NCBI GenBank assembly: GCA_023442945.1
Contig: JAEZWW010000102.1
Coordinates: forward strand, 1-36,295
DNA length: 36,295 bases
Direction of reading: 5' to 3'
Origin: Pseudomonadota bacterium
GTDB taxonomy: Bacteria; Pseudomonadota; Gammaproteobacteria; Burkholderiales; Burkholderiaceae_C
How positions within the stretch are numbered: the first letter of the stretch is position 1; the number at the start of each line of letters is the position of its first letter. The position numbers and the translations under genes are program-made. Positions 30,101-36,295 of this stretch are shown here, piece after piece. The notes below the pieces were generated by a model, which saw only the letters and a list, made by a program, of their open reading frames with translations, ran no database searches and was not told the origin of the DNA.

Positions 30101-31968
30101 CTAATTACAAGACGCAGATGACCACAGCAAGTAATAATGTTATGACGGGTGCGAATGCGCAAATCGTACTGGACTATATCCGGGGAGATCAGTCGAAAGA
30201 AGGTGCGAACGGCCTCCGTGAGCGCGGATCTAATCTCCTCGGGCCGATTGTAAACGCCGAGCCGTGGGTTCAGCGACCGCCAGAAGCCTTGATTTCAGGT
30301 GATGGCTACGGTCAGCATTTTGCGGATCATTCCAACAGAAAATCGCTCCTCTGGGCGGCGGCCAATGATGGCATGGTTCACGCCTTTGACCCAAATGACG
30401 GTGGGAAAGAGGTATTTGCGTATGTTCCTGGAGTATTAGCGAATCGCTTAGCCGAGATTCCATTGCAGCGGGGTGGTCCAGCAGGGGCGAGGACGCAATT
30501 GAATGGGTCCAATTTTGTTTCTGGAACAGCGGAAAGTAAGCCAACGGGCACGGTGTGGGCTTACGTGGATAGCAGTCCGTTTACGGCTGATGTGAAAGTT
30601 GGAACTGAATGGAAAACTTATCTTTTTGGTTCATTGGGTCGTGGCGGCCGTGCTGTGTACGCGTTAGATGTCACAGACCCGAATTCAATGACGGAGGGCA
30701 ATGCTGGGAGTATTTTTAAGTGGCAATTCACTTCTGATGATGACTTGGATGACAAGGGAAATGTGGCTGGAGATTTGGGCTATGTTTCAATGGGAAAAAT
30801 TCTTCGTCACGCCAATACCAATCAGGCCATGCCTATTGTTAAGTTAAACAATGGCAAGTATGCCCTGCTATTGGGTAATGGGCAAAAATCTTCTTCTGGG
30901 AAATCAGTGCTCTTTATCTTGTATATGGATGGCCCTAGCGGAGCGAGTTGGACTGGGCGCTACAAAAAGATTGTGGCGGACACAGGCGCTAACAATGGTT
31001 TGGCCATGCCCAATTGGGAGGACTACGACGGTAACGGCACGGCAGACGTGATCTACGCTGGGGATCTGCAAGGCAATATGTGGAAGTTTGATGTTTCCGA
31101 CACGGATGACACTAAATGGGATGTCGCCTTCAAGGATGGCGGCGTCAACAAGCCGCTGTACCGTGCGACCCATGTCGATCCAACTACCAAAGCGGTTACA
31201 GGATTGCCCATCACGACGATTCCGCAACTGGTTTACCGAGGTCAGGGTGGTCTCACGGTAAACTTCGGGACGGGTAACGCCTTTGAGGATGCTAATTTTC
31301 CGAACACCGCAGTGCCACAGCGCTTTTATGGAATCTGGGATCGCCCCGGGTTGGGTTTAGGTAAGCCGGGCAATCGTGCTTTGCCCACGGGCTTGGCGAC
31401 GCTCAAGGAGAGAATTTACGTACGCGACGCCGCAACAGGCTATATCACACTTGACAGTGCGAGCGGAGCCAACGTTGACTACGCGACCCAGGATGGTTGG
31501 TACGCCACCTTGCCCGCAAATTCGGAGATGGTTCTCTCGAACCCTGAGTTGAGTGCCGGTGTCGTTGCATTTACATCGGTTCGCCCGAAGTCAAATGCAC
31601 TTAACTACTGCAGCACATCGCCCGATGCTGCTCTTTACACAGTGGACCCGTTGTCGGGCCGCGCGGATCGACAAACGCAGGGTGTGCTGACTTCAGCCGG
31701 ATCTCCGACCAATATCATTGGGGGCAATATTGGCGACCAGATCGTTCGCGTGGTCAACGATCGAACGAAAAAGCCGTTCAATCGGAAATGCAAGGACGGT
31801 GAGCCGGGCTGCACATGTGAGGGGGCGGAATGCACCAAGGCCGCGACCTGCGGCCCAGGGCAAGCTGCTAAGCGCGTGGTGGGGAAAAAGGCAGACGCGA
31901 CAATTTGCTACTCCACGGCCCCGCGCGTTCAATGGCGCGAGATACCCGGTTTGAGGACTGATCAATGA
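27103..31968 (+). CDS. pilY1: PilY1/PilC-type pilus tip adhesin
   Basis: Large (1621-aa) secreted tip protein that promotes pilus assembly, adhesion and surface sensing. A Sec signal (1-24, ending ASA) is followed by a region with KYYGYFDAVKCYTYD and WSGNFLNWATMTRMDVVRKMLYGG, seen in one PilY1 subgroup. Where many PilY1 have a DxSxS metal site, this has MLATSKDHTLF, so no obvious VWA MIDAS is there. A calcium-loop-like DLEGDGTID lies at 68-76. The C-terminal beta-propeller (about 1050-1560; Neisseria_PilC family) has LLWAANDGMVHAFD, FGSLGRGGRAVYALDVTDP and the calcium loop DYDGNGTAD (1307-1315) before VIYAGDLQGNMWKFD. The last 60 residues are Cys-rich. The stop overlaps pilE by 4 nt. Confidence 0.93.
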   Translation: MMDCKKILPAFLALGCVHVGASAAPYDVSLPRIAVPPNVVSTPNKPMMMLATSKDHTLFGPVYNDFEDLEGDGTIDTTFKPTFKYYGYFDAVKCYTYDAGGLFVPSSMATLTGDKRYTCGGAAWSGNFLNWATMTRMDVVRKMLYGGKRSTDTATATVTAGQVTAVTGSKTILERAGLSQDAHSFVKFYAGTDIADYTPFTTASLTKTTGANANKYAGLSICSRSDGNSNGGVTPQIRMVKGNYLLWATIPKLVCRWADENPANFTAKSARYYKDVDKGNGVISHEVNRPDRAIDGASYSSIGPELTVRVEVCKPNLLGEERCQAYPPQLKDNYKPYGIFQEFAMPPDATSAARVEFGVLSGSYDQNLKAGALRKNMGDFLDEINPATGVFCHSAGTTGCATKLPSPDNRKTGQGAIKAIDSFILYGNNGAYPGAGVFPEGMTAGGVPAWGNPIGEMLVQTYQYYAGQTSSNPSSTGKDSAIGLLQQTWLDPLDKTNTNRTNLYGNPICRPMYSMALSSSTLSFDGMDGTTASDADLTTVFNALPNRAKGLNQFTDDIGAAEGIHGTKRSVGSVTGTWGDTCAAKTVTALSQVSGVCPEGPAIGGTYKVAGAALSANTSKIRTIATPPVDLNKVQDALKVKTLTASLAGGSARVEVPIPGKPGQFVYITPEGLWNAGKASGKPMPGAILTFNSITAGKTAAGNPYGAFIVTWNDTQFGGDYDMDIVGFIRYEVVADATSPSGYSIKVTTDITDAEAGWTGLHGFSIIGTNKDQRYLTHMHNSANQGPFSGAEGFLCGDSAFKAANAKACDGTTAAWNAPDSPVTLTFQMLGASSVTLNDPLWYAAKYGYFPSSVKAADDTYSDIAMPPNQDAWDHYKADGSVGQDGVPDGYFLARRPDILEQQLRRALTGLADSANAAPATSSAQLLADGFKYTVGFSTESITGELEAYQADADGNFATAPTWNAGTRLKTDGAAGRNIITNSGNSTGAGLPFVWGSLSANYKTQMTTASNNVMTGANAQIVLDYIRGDQSKEGANGLRERGSNLLGPIVNAEPWVQRPPEALISGDGYGQHFADHSNRKSLLWAAANDGMVHAFDPNDGGKEVFAYVPGVLANRLAEIPLQRGGPAGARTQLNGSNFVSGTAESKPTGTVWAYVDSSPFTADVKVGTEWKTYLFGSLGRGGRAVYALDVTDPNSMTEGNAGSIFKWQFTSDDDLDDKGNVAGDLGYVSMGKILRHANTNQAMPIVKLNNGKYALLLGNGQKSSSGKSVLFILYMDGPSGASWTGRYKKIVADTGANNGLAMPNWEDYDGNGTADVIYAGDLQGNMWKFDVSDTDDTKWDVAFKDGGVNKPLYRATHVDPTTKAVTGLPITTIPQLVYRGQGGLTVNFGTGNAFEDANFPNTAVPQRFYGIWDRPGLGLGKPGNRALPTGLATLKERIYVRDAATGYITLDSASGANVDYATQDGWYATLPANSEMVLSNPELSAGVVAFTSVRPKSNALNYCSTSPDAALYTVDPLSGRADRQTQGVLTSAGSPTNIIGGNIGDQIVRVVNDRTKKPFNRKCKDGEPGCTCEGAECTKAATCGPGQAAKRVVGKKADATICYSTAPRVQWREIPGLRTDQ

Positions 31969-32447
31969 AAAAAAGGGTGCAACACCGCGGCTTTACGCTG
32001 CTGGAATTGATGATCACCGTCGCTGTGGTGGCCATATTGGCAGCAGTCGCTTATCCGAGCTATACCGAGTTTGTCGCCAAGTCAAAACGTGCAACAACCG
32101 TTGGGCTGCTTCAGCAGGCACAGCAGTGGATGGAGCGGTTTTATACCGAAAACTATCGTTACGATAAGAATACTGCTGGGACTCTGGTGACGGACGCTTC
32201 GCAATTTCCAGCGTGGTTTTCTGTTTCACCCAAACCCGGCGATGGCAGCGCTGTTTACAATATTGTTGTGACCGCCGGAACGCGCGACAGCTACACCATC
32301 AAGGCGACCCGAAAATCAGGGACCAACATGGCCAATGATCGTTGCGGTGACTACACGCTAGATCAGTACGGTCGTAAAAAACTGACCAATTACGACGCTG
32401 GAAAGTTTTCTACGGATGCCAAGGCACTAGAGTACTGCTGGAAATAA
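31965..32447 (+). CDS. pilE: PilE-type minor pilin
   Basis: A 160-aa prepilin with leader MKKRVQHRG and mature start FTLLELMITVAVVAILAAVAYPSYTEFVAKSKR, including Glu5 and the usual kink after Pro. The C-terminus has a D-region-like disulfide pair (NDRCGDYTLDQYGRKKL ... EYCWK). It matches the PilE found last in fimT-pilVWXY1E clusters, a minor rather than major pilin. Overlaps pilY1 by ATGA. The stop is 78 bp from the convergent hemA stop; no strong terminator is seen there. Confidence 0.9.
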   Translation: MKKRVQHRGFTLLELMITVAVVAILAAVAYPSYTEFVAKSKRATTVGLLQQAQQWMERFYTENYRYDKNTAGTLVTDASQFPAWFSVSPKPGDGSAVYNIVVTAGTRDSYTIKATRKSGTNMANDRCGDYTLDQYGRKKLTNYDAGKFSTDAKALEYCWK

Positions 32448-32525
32448 TGGCTTGGGGAGGCGTCAAGACGTAACTCCCTCAATGAGGCATTGTCGTATAG
32501 CGCTTTGCTGAATGCAGTCGCGATT

Positions 32526-33788
32526 TCAGCGTAAAAACAGTCGGCCGATAGTATCCGCTGCGCTATTTCGGTGCTCTGGGGTACTGGCATTCAACTCCGC
32601 CATCGCCCCATGCAACATCTTCTGCGTCAGCCCGCGGGATAGACCTTCCAACACCGCTTCGATGTCTTCGCCCTTCGCCAGCCGCTTGCGGGCGCGGGCA
32701 ATTTCAGCGGTGCGCCAAGCATCGGCCTTGGCATTCAACTGCTGAATCAGTGGCACGACACCACCCTGAGGGTCCCGCTGGTCCACCCAGTGCATGAAGC
32801 TTTGCACGCCGGCGTCGATGATGGCTTCGGCTTGCGCGACCGCCGCCTGACGGTTGGCTTGGCCGGTGTGGACGACTTGGGCGAGGTCGTCGACGGTGTA
32901 GAGGTAAACGTCGTCCAGCGCCTTGACTTCGACCTCAATATCGCGCGGGACGGCCAGGTCGACCATGAAGATCGGGCGGTGACGGCGTTTCTTGAGGGCG
33001 CGTTCGACAGCGCCCAGGCCGATGATGGGCAGTTGACTGGCGGTGCAGCTGACGACGGCGTCGAATTCGTGCAGGCGCTCGGGCAGGTCGGCCAGGCGCA
33101 GGACTTCGGCGCCAAAGCGGGTGCCCAGCTTTTCGCCGCGCTCCAGCGTGCGGTTGGCGATGGCGATGGATTTGGGGTTGCGCGCGGCGAAGTGCGTGGC
33201 GGCCAGCTCGATCATCTCGCCGGCACCGACGAAGAGCACGCGGATTTGCGTCAGGTCTTCGAACAGGTTGCTGGCTAGGCGCACGGCTGCGGCGGCCATG
33301 CTGATGGAATGGGCGCCGATTTCGGTGGACGAGCGCACCTGCTTGGCCACCGCAAAGCTGCGCTGGAACATTTGGTTCAGCGTGGTGCCCAGCGCGCCGG
33401 CTTCTTCAGCCGCGCGCACGGCGCTTTTCATCTGACCCAGGATCTGCGGCTCGCCCAGAACCATGCTGTCCAGGCCGCTGGCGACGCGGAAGGCGTGGCG
33501 GGCGGCTAGGCCGTCGTGCAGCACGTACGTGTGGTCGCGCAGGGCGTGGGCGGGCACGTCACCCGCTTGGGCCAGCCAGTGCAGGGTGTGGTCGAAATCA
33601 GGGCTGTCGGACGCGCAATACACCTCGGTGCGGTTGCAGGTGGACAGGATGGCGGCCTCGGGATGCTGCGGGTGCGCCTTGCGCAGCACGCTCAGCGCCG
33701 GCGCCATTTGGTCGAGCGCGAACGCAAACCGCCCGCGCAAATCGAGCGGAGCGGTGTTGTGGTTGAGTCCCAATGCCCAGACGGCCAT
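32526..33788 (-). CDS. hemA: Glutamyl-tRNA reductase
   Basis: Reduces glutamyl-tRNA(Glu) to glutamate-1-semialdehyde with NADPH, the first committed step of C5 heme synthesis. From ATG 33788 the product is 420 aa, as expected. The nucleophile Cys51 is in STCNRTEVYC; other motifs are VASGLDSMVLGEPQILGQMKSA, the Rossmann VLFVGAGEMIELAATHF, NRT, and PIFMVDLAVPRDIEVEV, with the dimerisation helices at the end. A TTG at 33839 would add 17 residues without family similarity. A perfect TATAAT ends 6 nt before the ATG with no Shine-Dalgarno, and a FNR-type box lies about 60 bp upstream, so expression probably responds to oxygen. Confidence 0.96.
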   Translation of the reverse strand: MAVWALGLNHNTAPLDLRGRFAFALDQMAPALSVLRKAHPQHPEAAILSTCNRTEVYCASDSPDFDHTLHWLAQAGDVPAHALRDHTYVLHDGLAARHAFRVASGLDSMVLGEPQILGQMKSAVRAAEEAGALGTTLNQMFQRSFAVAKQVRSSTEIGAHSISMAAAAVRLASNLFEDLTQIRVLFVGAGEMIELAATHFAARNPKSIAIANRTLERGEKLGTRFGAEVLRLADLPERLHEFDAVVSCTASQLPIIGLGAVERALKKRRHRPIFMVDLAVPRDIEVEVKALDDVYLYTVDDLAQVVHTGQANRQAAVAQAEAIIDAGVQSFMHWVDQRDPQGGVVPLIQQLNAKADAWRTAEIARARKRLAKGEDIEAVLEGLSRGLTQKMLHGAMAELNASTPEHRNSAADTIGRLFLR

Positions 33789-33794
33789 GGGCCG

Positions 33795-33800
33795 ATTATA
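33795..33800 (-). promoter_or_regulatory. -10 of a leaderless hemA promoter
   Basis: TATAAT on the minus strand (33800-33795) is separated from the hemA ATG by CGGCCC. A transcript start 6-7 nt downstream would fall on the start codon. The -35 is poor, as expected of an activator-dependent promoter. Confidence 0.5.
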
Positions 33801-33841
33801 AAATTGACCTCCGCTTCGCGTGTGAGCGACCGCTCGCAAAC

Positions 33842-33855
33842 TTGACCGACATCAA
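33842..33855. promoter_or_regulatory. FNR/Anr-type binding site upstream of hemA
   Basis: TTGACCGACATCAA matches the FNR/Anr consensus TTGAT-N4-ATCAA in 9 of 10 defined positions. Its centre (33848.5) is 60.5-61.5 bp upstream of the predicted hemA start, the class I activator position of this family. It is also 5 nt upstream of the divergent gene at 33861. ANR control of hemA is known in Pseudomonas aeruginosa; extension to this organism is inference. Confidence 0.5.
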
Positions 33856-33860
33856 GAACC

Positions 33861-34139
33861 ATGGATTTCGTCGACCTGTTCTGGCATTTGGCAGGCTTTG
33901 TGGCCCCCGCACTGTGGGTGGGCCTGGCGCTGGCGCTGCTGGCCAAGTTTTTCTGGCGAAAAGTGCCTTCAGCCCTAGGGCTGCCTACGCAAGCAGCTAT
34001 TAATTTCGGAGTTTGCTTGGCCGTGTTGGTGCTGGGCCTGGTGCTGACAGGGCGCGATGGCCGCGTCGTGACCTACGGCGCGATGGTGCTGGCGGCGGCC
34101 GCCAGTCAGGCTTGGTTGCTGCGGCGCGGTCGGCGCTGA
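33861..34139 (+). CDS. Small membrane protein of unknown function
   Basis: A 92-aa protein with about three hydrophobic segments (roughly 9-31, 46-63, 69-86) and a basic C-terminus (LLRRGRR), suggesting an inner-membrane protein. I do not recognise the family. Residues 34-47, in the loop between the first two helices, are encoded by a copy of the dispersed repeat read in reverse, in frame and without stop. It is divergent from hemA (72 bp between starts), and a FNR-type site lies directly before its ATG, so the two genes may share oxygen control. No clear Shine-Dalgarno. Confidence 0.65.
   Translation: MDFVDLFWHLAGFVAPALWVGLALALLAKFFWRKVPSALGLPTQAAINFGVCLAVLVLGLVLTGRDGRVVTYGAMVLAAAASQAWLLRRGRR
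33960..34001 (-). repeat. Dispersed 42-bp repeat, copy 6 (inside the small membrane protein gene)
   Basis: On the minus strand it reads AATAGCTGCTTGCG, then CCCTAGGGC, matching the consensus at about 29 of 42 positions. It is fully inside the coding sequence at 33861-34139. Confidence 0.65.
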
Positions 34140-34242
34140 CCGGCGCGTTCACGCCTCCACTGCGCGGCAGACGGCGCTTGCGCCGCCCATTTCAGGCGCT
34201 GGCCGAGCCTCTCCTAGTGTCGCCTTGGGTGGCGAACACCGC

Positions 34243-34986
34243 TCAGTCCGGCGCGAACAAGTCCACCCGGTCCGTCACCACGCCGTCCGTGCCCAGGGCG
34301 ATCAGGTGCAGGGCTGCCCATTCGTCGTTCACCGTGTAGCTCAGCGCGCGCCAGCCGGCGGCGTGCACGCGGTTGACCAGGGCGGCGTCCCACAGCGCGT
34401 GGTTGCAGACGATGGCGCGGCAGCCCAGCTGCGTGGCGATGCCCTCCCAACCGTCCCACAGTGTGTCCAGCAGCAGGCCGCGCGGCAGCTCGGGCGCGGT
34501 CTGGGCGGCCGACTGCAGAGCTTCCGGCCGGAAAGACGTGAGCAGAGGCGGCGTCGCGGCGTTGTGCCACCAGCGCGCCGCTGCCTCGGCCACGGCGCGG
34601 CCGGTGGCGGCCTCGTGCCCGGGCGTGGGTTTGATTTCCACGTCCAGGTGCAGGCCATTGGCGATGCAGAAGCGCGCCAGGTTGGCCAAGCTGGGCACCG
34701 GCTCGCCCGCATAGGCGCGCGAATGCCAGCTGCCCGCGTCCAGCTGGGCCAGTTCCGCCCAGGGCTGGTTGCCGGCGGTGCCCTGGCCGTTGGTCGTGCG
34801 CTCCAGCGTGCTGTCGTGCAACAAGAAGGGCACACCGTCGGCCGACAGCTTCACGTCGCATTCGGCCATGCGGTAACCGTGCTGCGCGCCCAGGCGGAAG
34901 GCGGCCAGGGTGTTTTCGGGCGCCAATTTGCCGGCGCCGCGGTGGGCGATCCAGAACGGGTAGGGCCAGTCAGGCAGGGTGGGCAT
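34243..34986 (-). CDS. ugpQ: Cytosolic glycerophosphodiester phosphodiesterase, UgpQ-type
   Basis: Hydrolyses glycerophosphodiesters to sn-glycerol-3-phosphate and an alcohol. The 247-aa product has no signal peptide, as in UgpQ rather than periplasmic GlpQ. The GDPD TIM-barrel residues are present: His15-Arg16 (AHRGAGKLAPENT), Glu42 and Asp44 (ECDVKLSADGVP), His57 (LLHDSTLERTT), Glu117 and Lys119 (DVEIKP), and the closing YTVNDEWAALHLIALGTDGVVTDRVDLF. No ugp transporter genes are nearby. It is followed by a 103-bp gap with only small dyads. Confidence 0.92.
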   Translation of the reverse strand: MPTLPDWPYPFWIAHRGAGKLAPENTLAAFRLGAQHGYRMAECDVKLSADGVPFLLHDSTLERTTNGQGTAGNQPWAELAQLDAGSWHSRAYAGEPVPSLANLARFCIANGLHLDVEIKPTPGHEAATGRAVAEAAARWWHNAATPPLLTSFRPEALQSAAQTAPELPRGLLLDTLWDGWEGIATQLGCRAIVCNHALWDAALVNRVHAAGWRALSYTVNDEWAALHLIALGTDGVVTDRVDLFAPD

Positions 34987-35050
34987 GGTGGAGAGCGCTC
35001 GCGGATCGTGGGTCGGTTGGGGAGCGGCGGCGGCGCGTGCCTGGGTGCCC

Positions 35051-36082
35051 TCAGGCGATGGCCAGCGCGATCTTGCCGAACTGCTCGCCCGACTCCAGGC
35101 GGCTCAGCGCGGCGTGCACGTCGTCCAATGCATAGCTCTGCTCGATCACCGGACGCACGCCGTGGCGTTGGCAGAAGGCCAGCAGGTCGTGCAGCTCCGA
35201 CAGGTTGCCCAGCGTCGAGCCCAACACCTGCAGCTGGCGGATGAACAGGCGGCGCAGGTCGGCGCCGGGCTGGTCGCCGCTGGTGGCGCCGCAGGTGACC
35301 AGGCGGCCACCGCGCACCAACGCCTTCATGGCGGCGGGCCACACCGCTTCGCCCACGTTTTCAAACACCACGTCCACGCCGCGCCCGCCGGTGGCGGCCA
35401 GCGCGGCCTTGGCCACGTCTTCTTGGCTGCTGTCGATGACGTGGTCGGCGCCCAGCGCGCGCGCCGCCGCCAGCTTGGCCGGGTGGCGCGAGGTGACGAT
35501 GACGCGCGCGCCCAGCGCCTTGGCCAGCTGCAGCCCGGCCAGCGACACGCCGCCGCCGATGCCGAAGACCAGGACCGTTTCCCACGGCTGCAGGCACGCC
35601 TGGGTGACCAGCATGCGCCAGGCGGTCAGGTGGTTGACACCCAAGGCCGCGCCTTCGGCAAACGACCAATCATCGGGCAGCGGCACGGCGTTGCGCGCAG
35701 GCGCGCAGACGTATTCGGCGAACGTGCCATCGCGGTGCTCGCCCAGCAGCTGGTAGCGCGTGCACAGGACGTCGTCACCGCGCAGGCAGAACTCGCAGCG
35801 CCCGCAGGCCACGCCCGGGTACAGCAGCACGCGCTGGCCAGGGCGCAGCGTGGGTTCGTCCGCGCCCACCTCGTCGAGCACACCGGCGCCGTCGACGCCC
35901 ATGGTTTGCGGAATGCTGTGCGTGATGCCCGCACCGCTGTCGCGCATGTACAGGTCCACGCGGTTCAGCGTGGCCGCGTGCAGGCGCACGCGCACTTCGC
36001 TGGGCGCGCGCTGGGGCAGGGGGCGCTCGCCCACGGTGACGACCTCGTTGCCGCCATGGCCGGTCAGGTAAGCAGCTTTCAT
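35051..36082 (-). CDS. MDR-superfamily zinc-containing dehydrogenase, quinone-oxidoreductase-like
   Basis: A 343-aa medium-chain dehydrogenase/reductase. It keeps the structural-zinc cysteines Cys93, Cys96, Cys99 and Cys107 (GVACGRCEFCLRGDDVLC). The catalytic-zinc Cys near residue 40 is replaced (ATLNRVDLYMR, Asn40), as in quinone oxidoreductases, so it is a mixed type. The NAD(P)-binding fold has VLVFGIGGGVSLAGLQLAKALGA. Substrate is unknown. ATG 36082 begins MKAAYLTGHGGNEV, the normal MDR start, 4 nt after a repeat copy that would form its 5' leader. It is followed on the same strand by ugpQ with a 64-bp gap. Confidence 0.87.
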   Translation of the reverse strand: MKAAYLTGHGGNEVVTVGERPLPQRAPSEVRVRLHAATLNRVDLYMRDSGAGITHSIPQTMGVDGAGVLDEVGADEPTLRPGQRVLLYPGVACGRCEFCLRGDDVLCTRYQLLGEHRDGTFAEYVCAPARNAVPLPDDWSFAEGAALGVNHLTAWRMLVTQACLQPWETVLVFGIGGGVSLAGLQLAKALGARVIVTSRHPAKLAAARALGADHVIDSSQEDVAKAALAATGGRGVDVVFENVGEAVWPAAMKALVRGGRLVTCGATSGDQPGADLRRLFIRQLQVLGSTLGNLSELHDLLAFCQRHGVRPVIEQSYALDDVHAALSRLESGEQFGKIALAIA

Positions 36083-36086
36083 GGTG

Positions 36087-36128
36087 AAATCAGCCTCTGG
36101 CCCTACAGCTATCTGCGCGACCAGCTAT
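36087..36128 (-). repeat. Dispersed 42-bp repeat, copy 7 (directly upstream of the dehydrogenase)
   Basis: On the minus strand it starts ATAGCTGGTCGCGCAGATAG and ends AGGGCCAGAGGCTGATTT, followed by CACC and the dehydrogenase ATG. A TACTAT hexamer lies shortly upstream. Used as the reference copy here because it is complete and shares its ends with copies 1 and 3. Confidence 0.8.
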
Positions 36129-36147
36129 CAAATGAATAGTATTCGAG

Positions 36148-36166
36148 AGGGCGCAGGCTGCGCCCT
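36148..36166. terminator. Palindrome over the transposase stop codon
   Basis: AGGGCGCAG and CTGCGCCCT flank one G, a perfect 9-bp dyad overlapping the transposase stop (36167-36165). No T-run follows on either strand. It may be part of the insertion-sequence end or a weak terminator. Confidence 0.4.
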
Positions 36167-36293
36167 AGCTGTCGAGTTGCAATAGGTTGTTCCCGCCGAG
36201 TCTTGAAGCGGGAGGCTTGTGGCCCAGGGCCGAGTGGGGCCTTCGGGCGTTGTAGTAACTCAGGAAGGCGGGCAACCAGGCCGTACGCTCGGC
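36165..36293 (-). mobile_element. IS481-type transposase, C-terminal fragment (continues beyond window)
   Basis: The minus-strand frame entering from the right edge encodes 42 residues and then TAG. It contains AWLPAFLSYYNARRPHSALG followed by HKPPASRL and NNLLQLDS, the C-terminal end of the DDE integrase core of IS481-family (IS3-like) transposases. Only this end is visible, so completeness, inverted repeats and the target duplication cannot be judged. The 3' end of the element is about 40 bp from the dehydrogenase leader. Confidence 0.85.
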
Positions 36294-36295
36294 GC

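Noticed and set aside
32448..32525. Terminator between the convergent pilE and hemA stops
   Set aside because: Only short dyads such as CCTCAATGAGG were found, with no loop or T-run.

Overview
The window is a stretch of a high-GC betaproteobacterial chromosome, most likely Comamonadaceae (Acidovorax/Comamonas/Rhodoferax-like). This rests on the gene set and order (pilMNOPQ next to aroK-aroB, mrcA divergent from pilM, lptM-lysA divergent from cyaY), on protein sequences that read as Burkholderiales, and on a dispersed repeat of a type I associate with that family. The genus call is inference. No tRNA, rRNA, CRISPR array or prophage was seen.

Layout. 1-1.8 kb: the 3' part of msrP and then msrQ, the periplasmic methionine sulfoxide repair pair, unusually separated by a palindrome-rich spacer. 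1.9-3.8 kb: lptM-lysA (minus) divergent from cyaY (plus). 3.8-6.4 kb: a four-unit 28-bp tandem array, then mrcA (PBP1A, minus). 6.7-11.8 kb: pilMNOPQ, the type IV pilus alignment and secretin operon, with mostly 4-nt overlaps. 11.8-13.3 kb: a large Ig-like lipoprotein gene lying between pilQ and aroK. 13.6-20.2 kb: aroK, aroB, dgt, an MFS transporter, a DUF1415 protein, a DUF2007/zinc-ribbon protein and a Methyltransf_32-type methyltransferase. 20.3-23.7 kb, minus strand: a Tyr-rich BON lipoprotein, prmC, a second BON lipoprotein and prfA. 23.9-32.4 kb, plus strand: a visibly lower-GC cluster fimT-pilV-pilW-pilX-pilY1-pilE encoding the minor pilins and tip adhesin. 32.5-36.1 kb: hemA (minus), a small membrane protein (plus), a ugpQ-type phosphodiesterase and a quinone-oxidoreductase-like dehydrogenase (both minus). 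The right edge cuts into the C-terminus of an IS481-type transposase.

How it fits together. Two separate loci supply one machine: PilM-N-O-P connect the inner-membrane pilus motor platform to the PilQ secretin, and the FimT/PilV/W/X/Y1/E set forms the priming complex and tip. The second locus sits between hemA and prfA, genes that are commonly neighbours (hemA-prfA-prmC) in this group, so it looks like an insertion. Housekeeping functions around them are shikimate synthesis, heme entry, lysine synthesis, cell-wall synthesis and translation termination.

The most unusual signal is a family of about 42-bp imperfect repeats (eight recognisable copies, both strands). They abut start codons of dgt, prmC and the dehydrogenase, overlap the msrQ stop and lie in frame inside two coding sequences. 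Other points are a FNR/Anr-type box at the classical -60/-61 position of an apparently leaderless hemA promoter, a possible leaderless 13-codon leader ORF coupled to aroK, a (GGTGGC)9 microsatellite, and palindromic operator-like sites upstream of pilM and the first BON lipoprotein.
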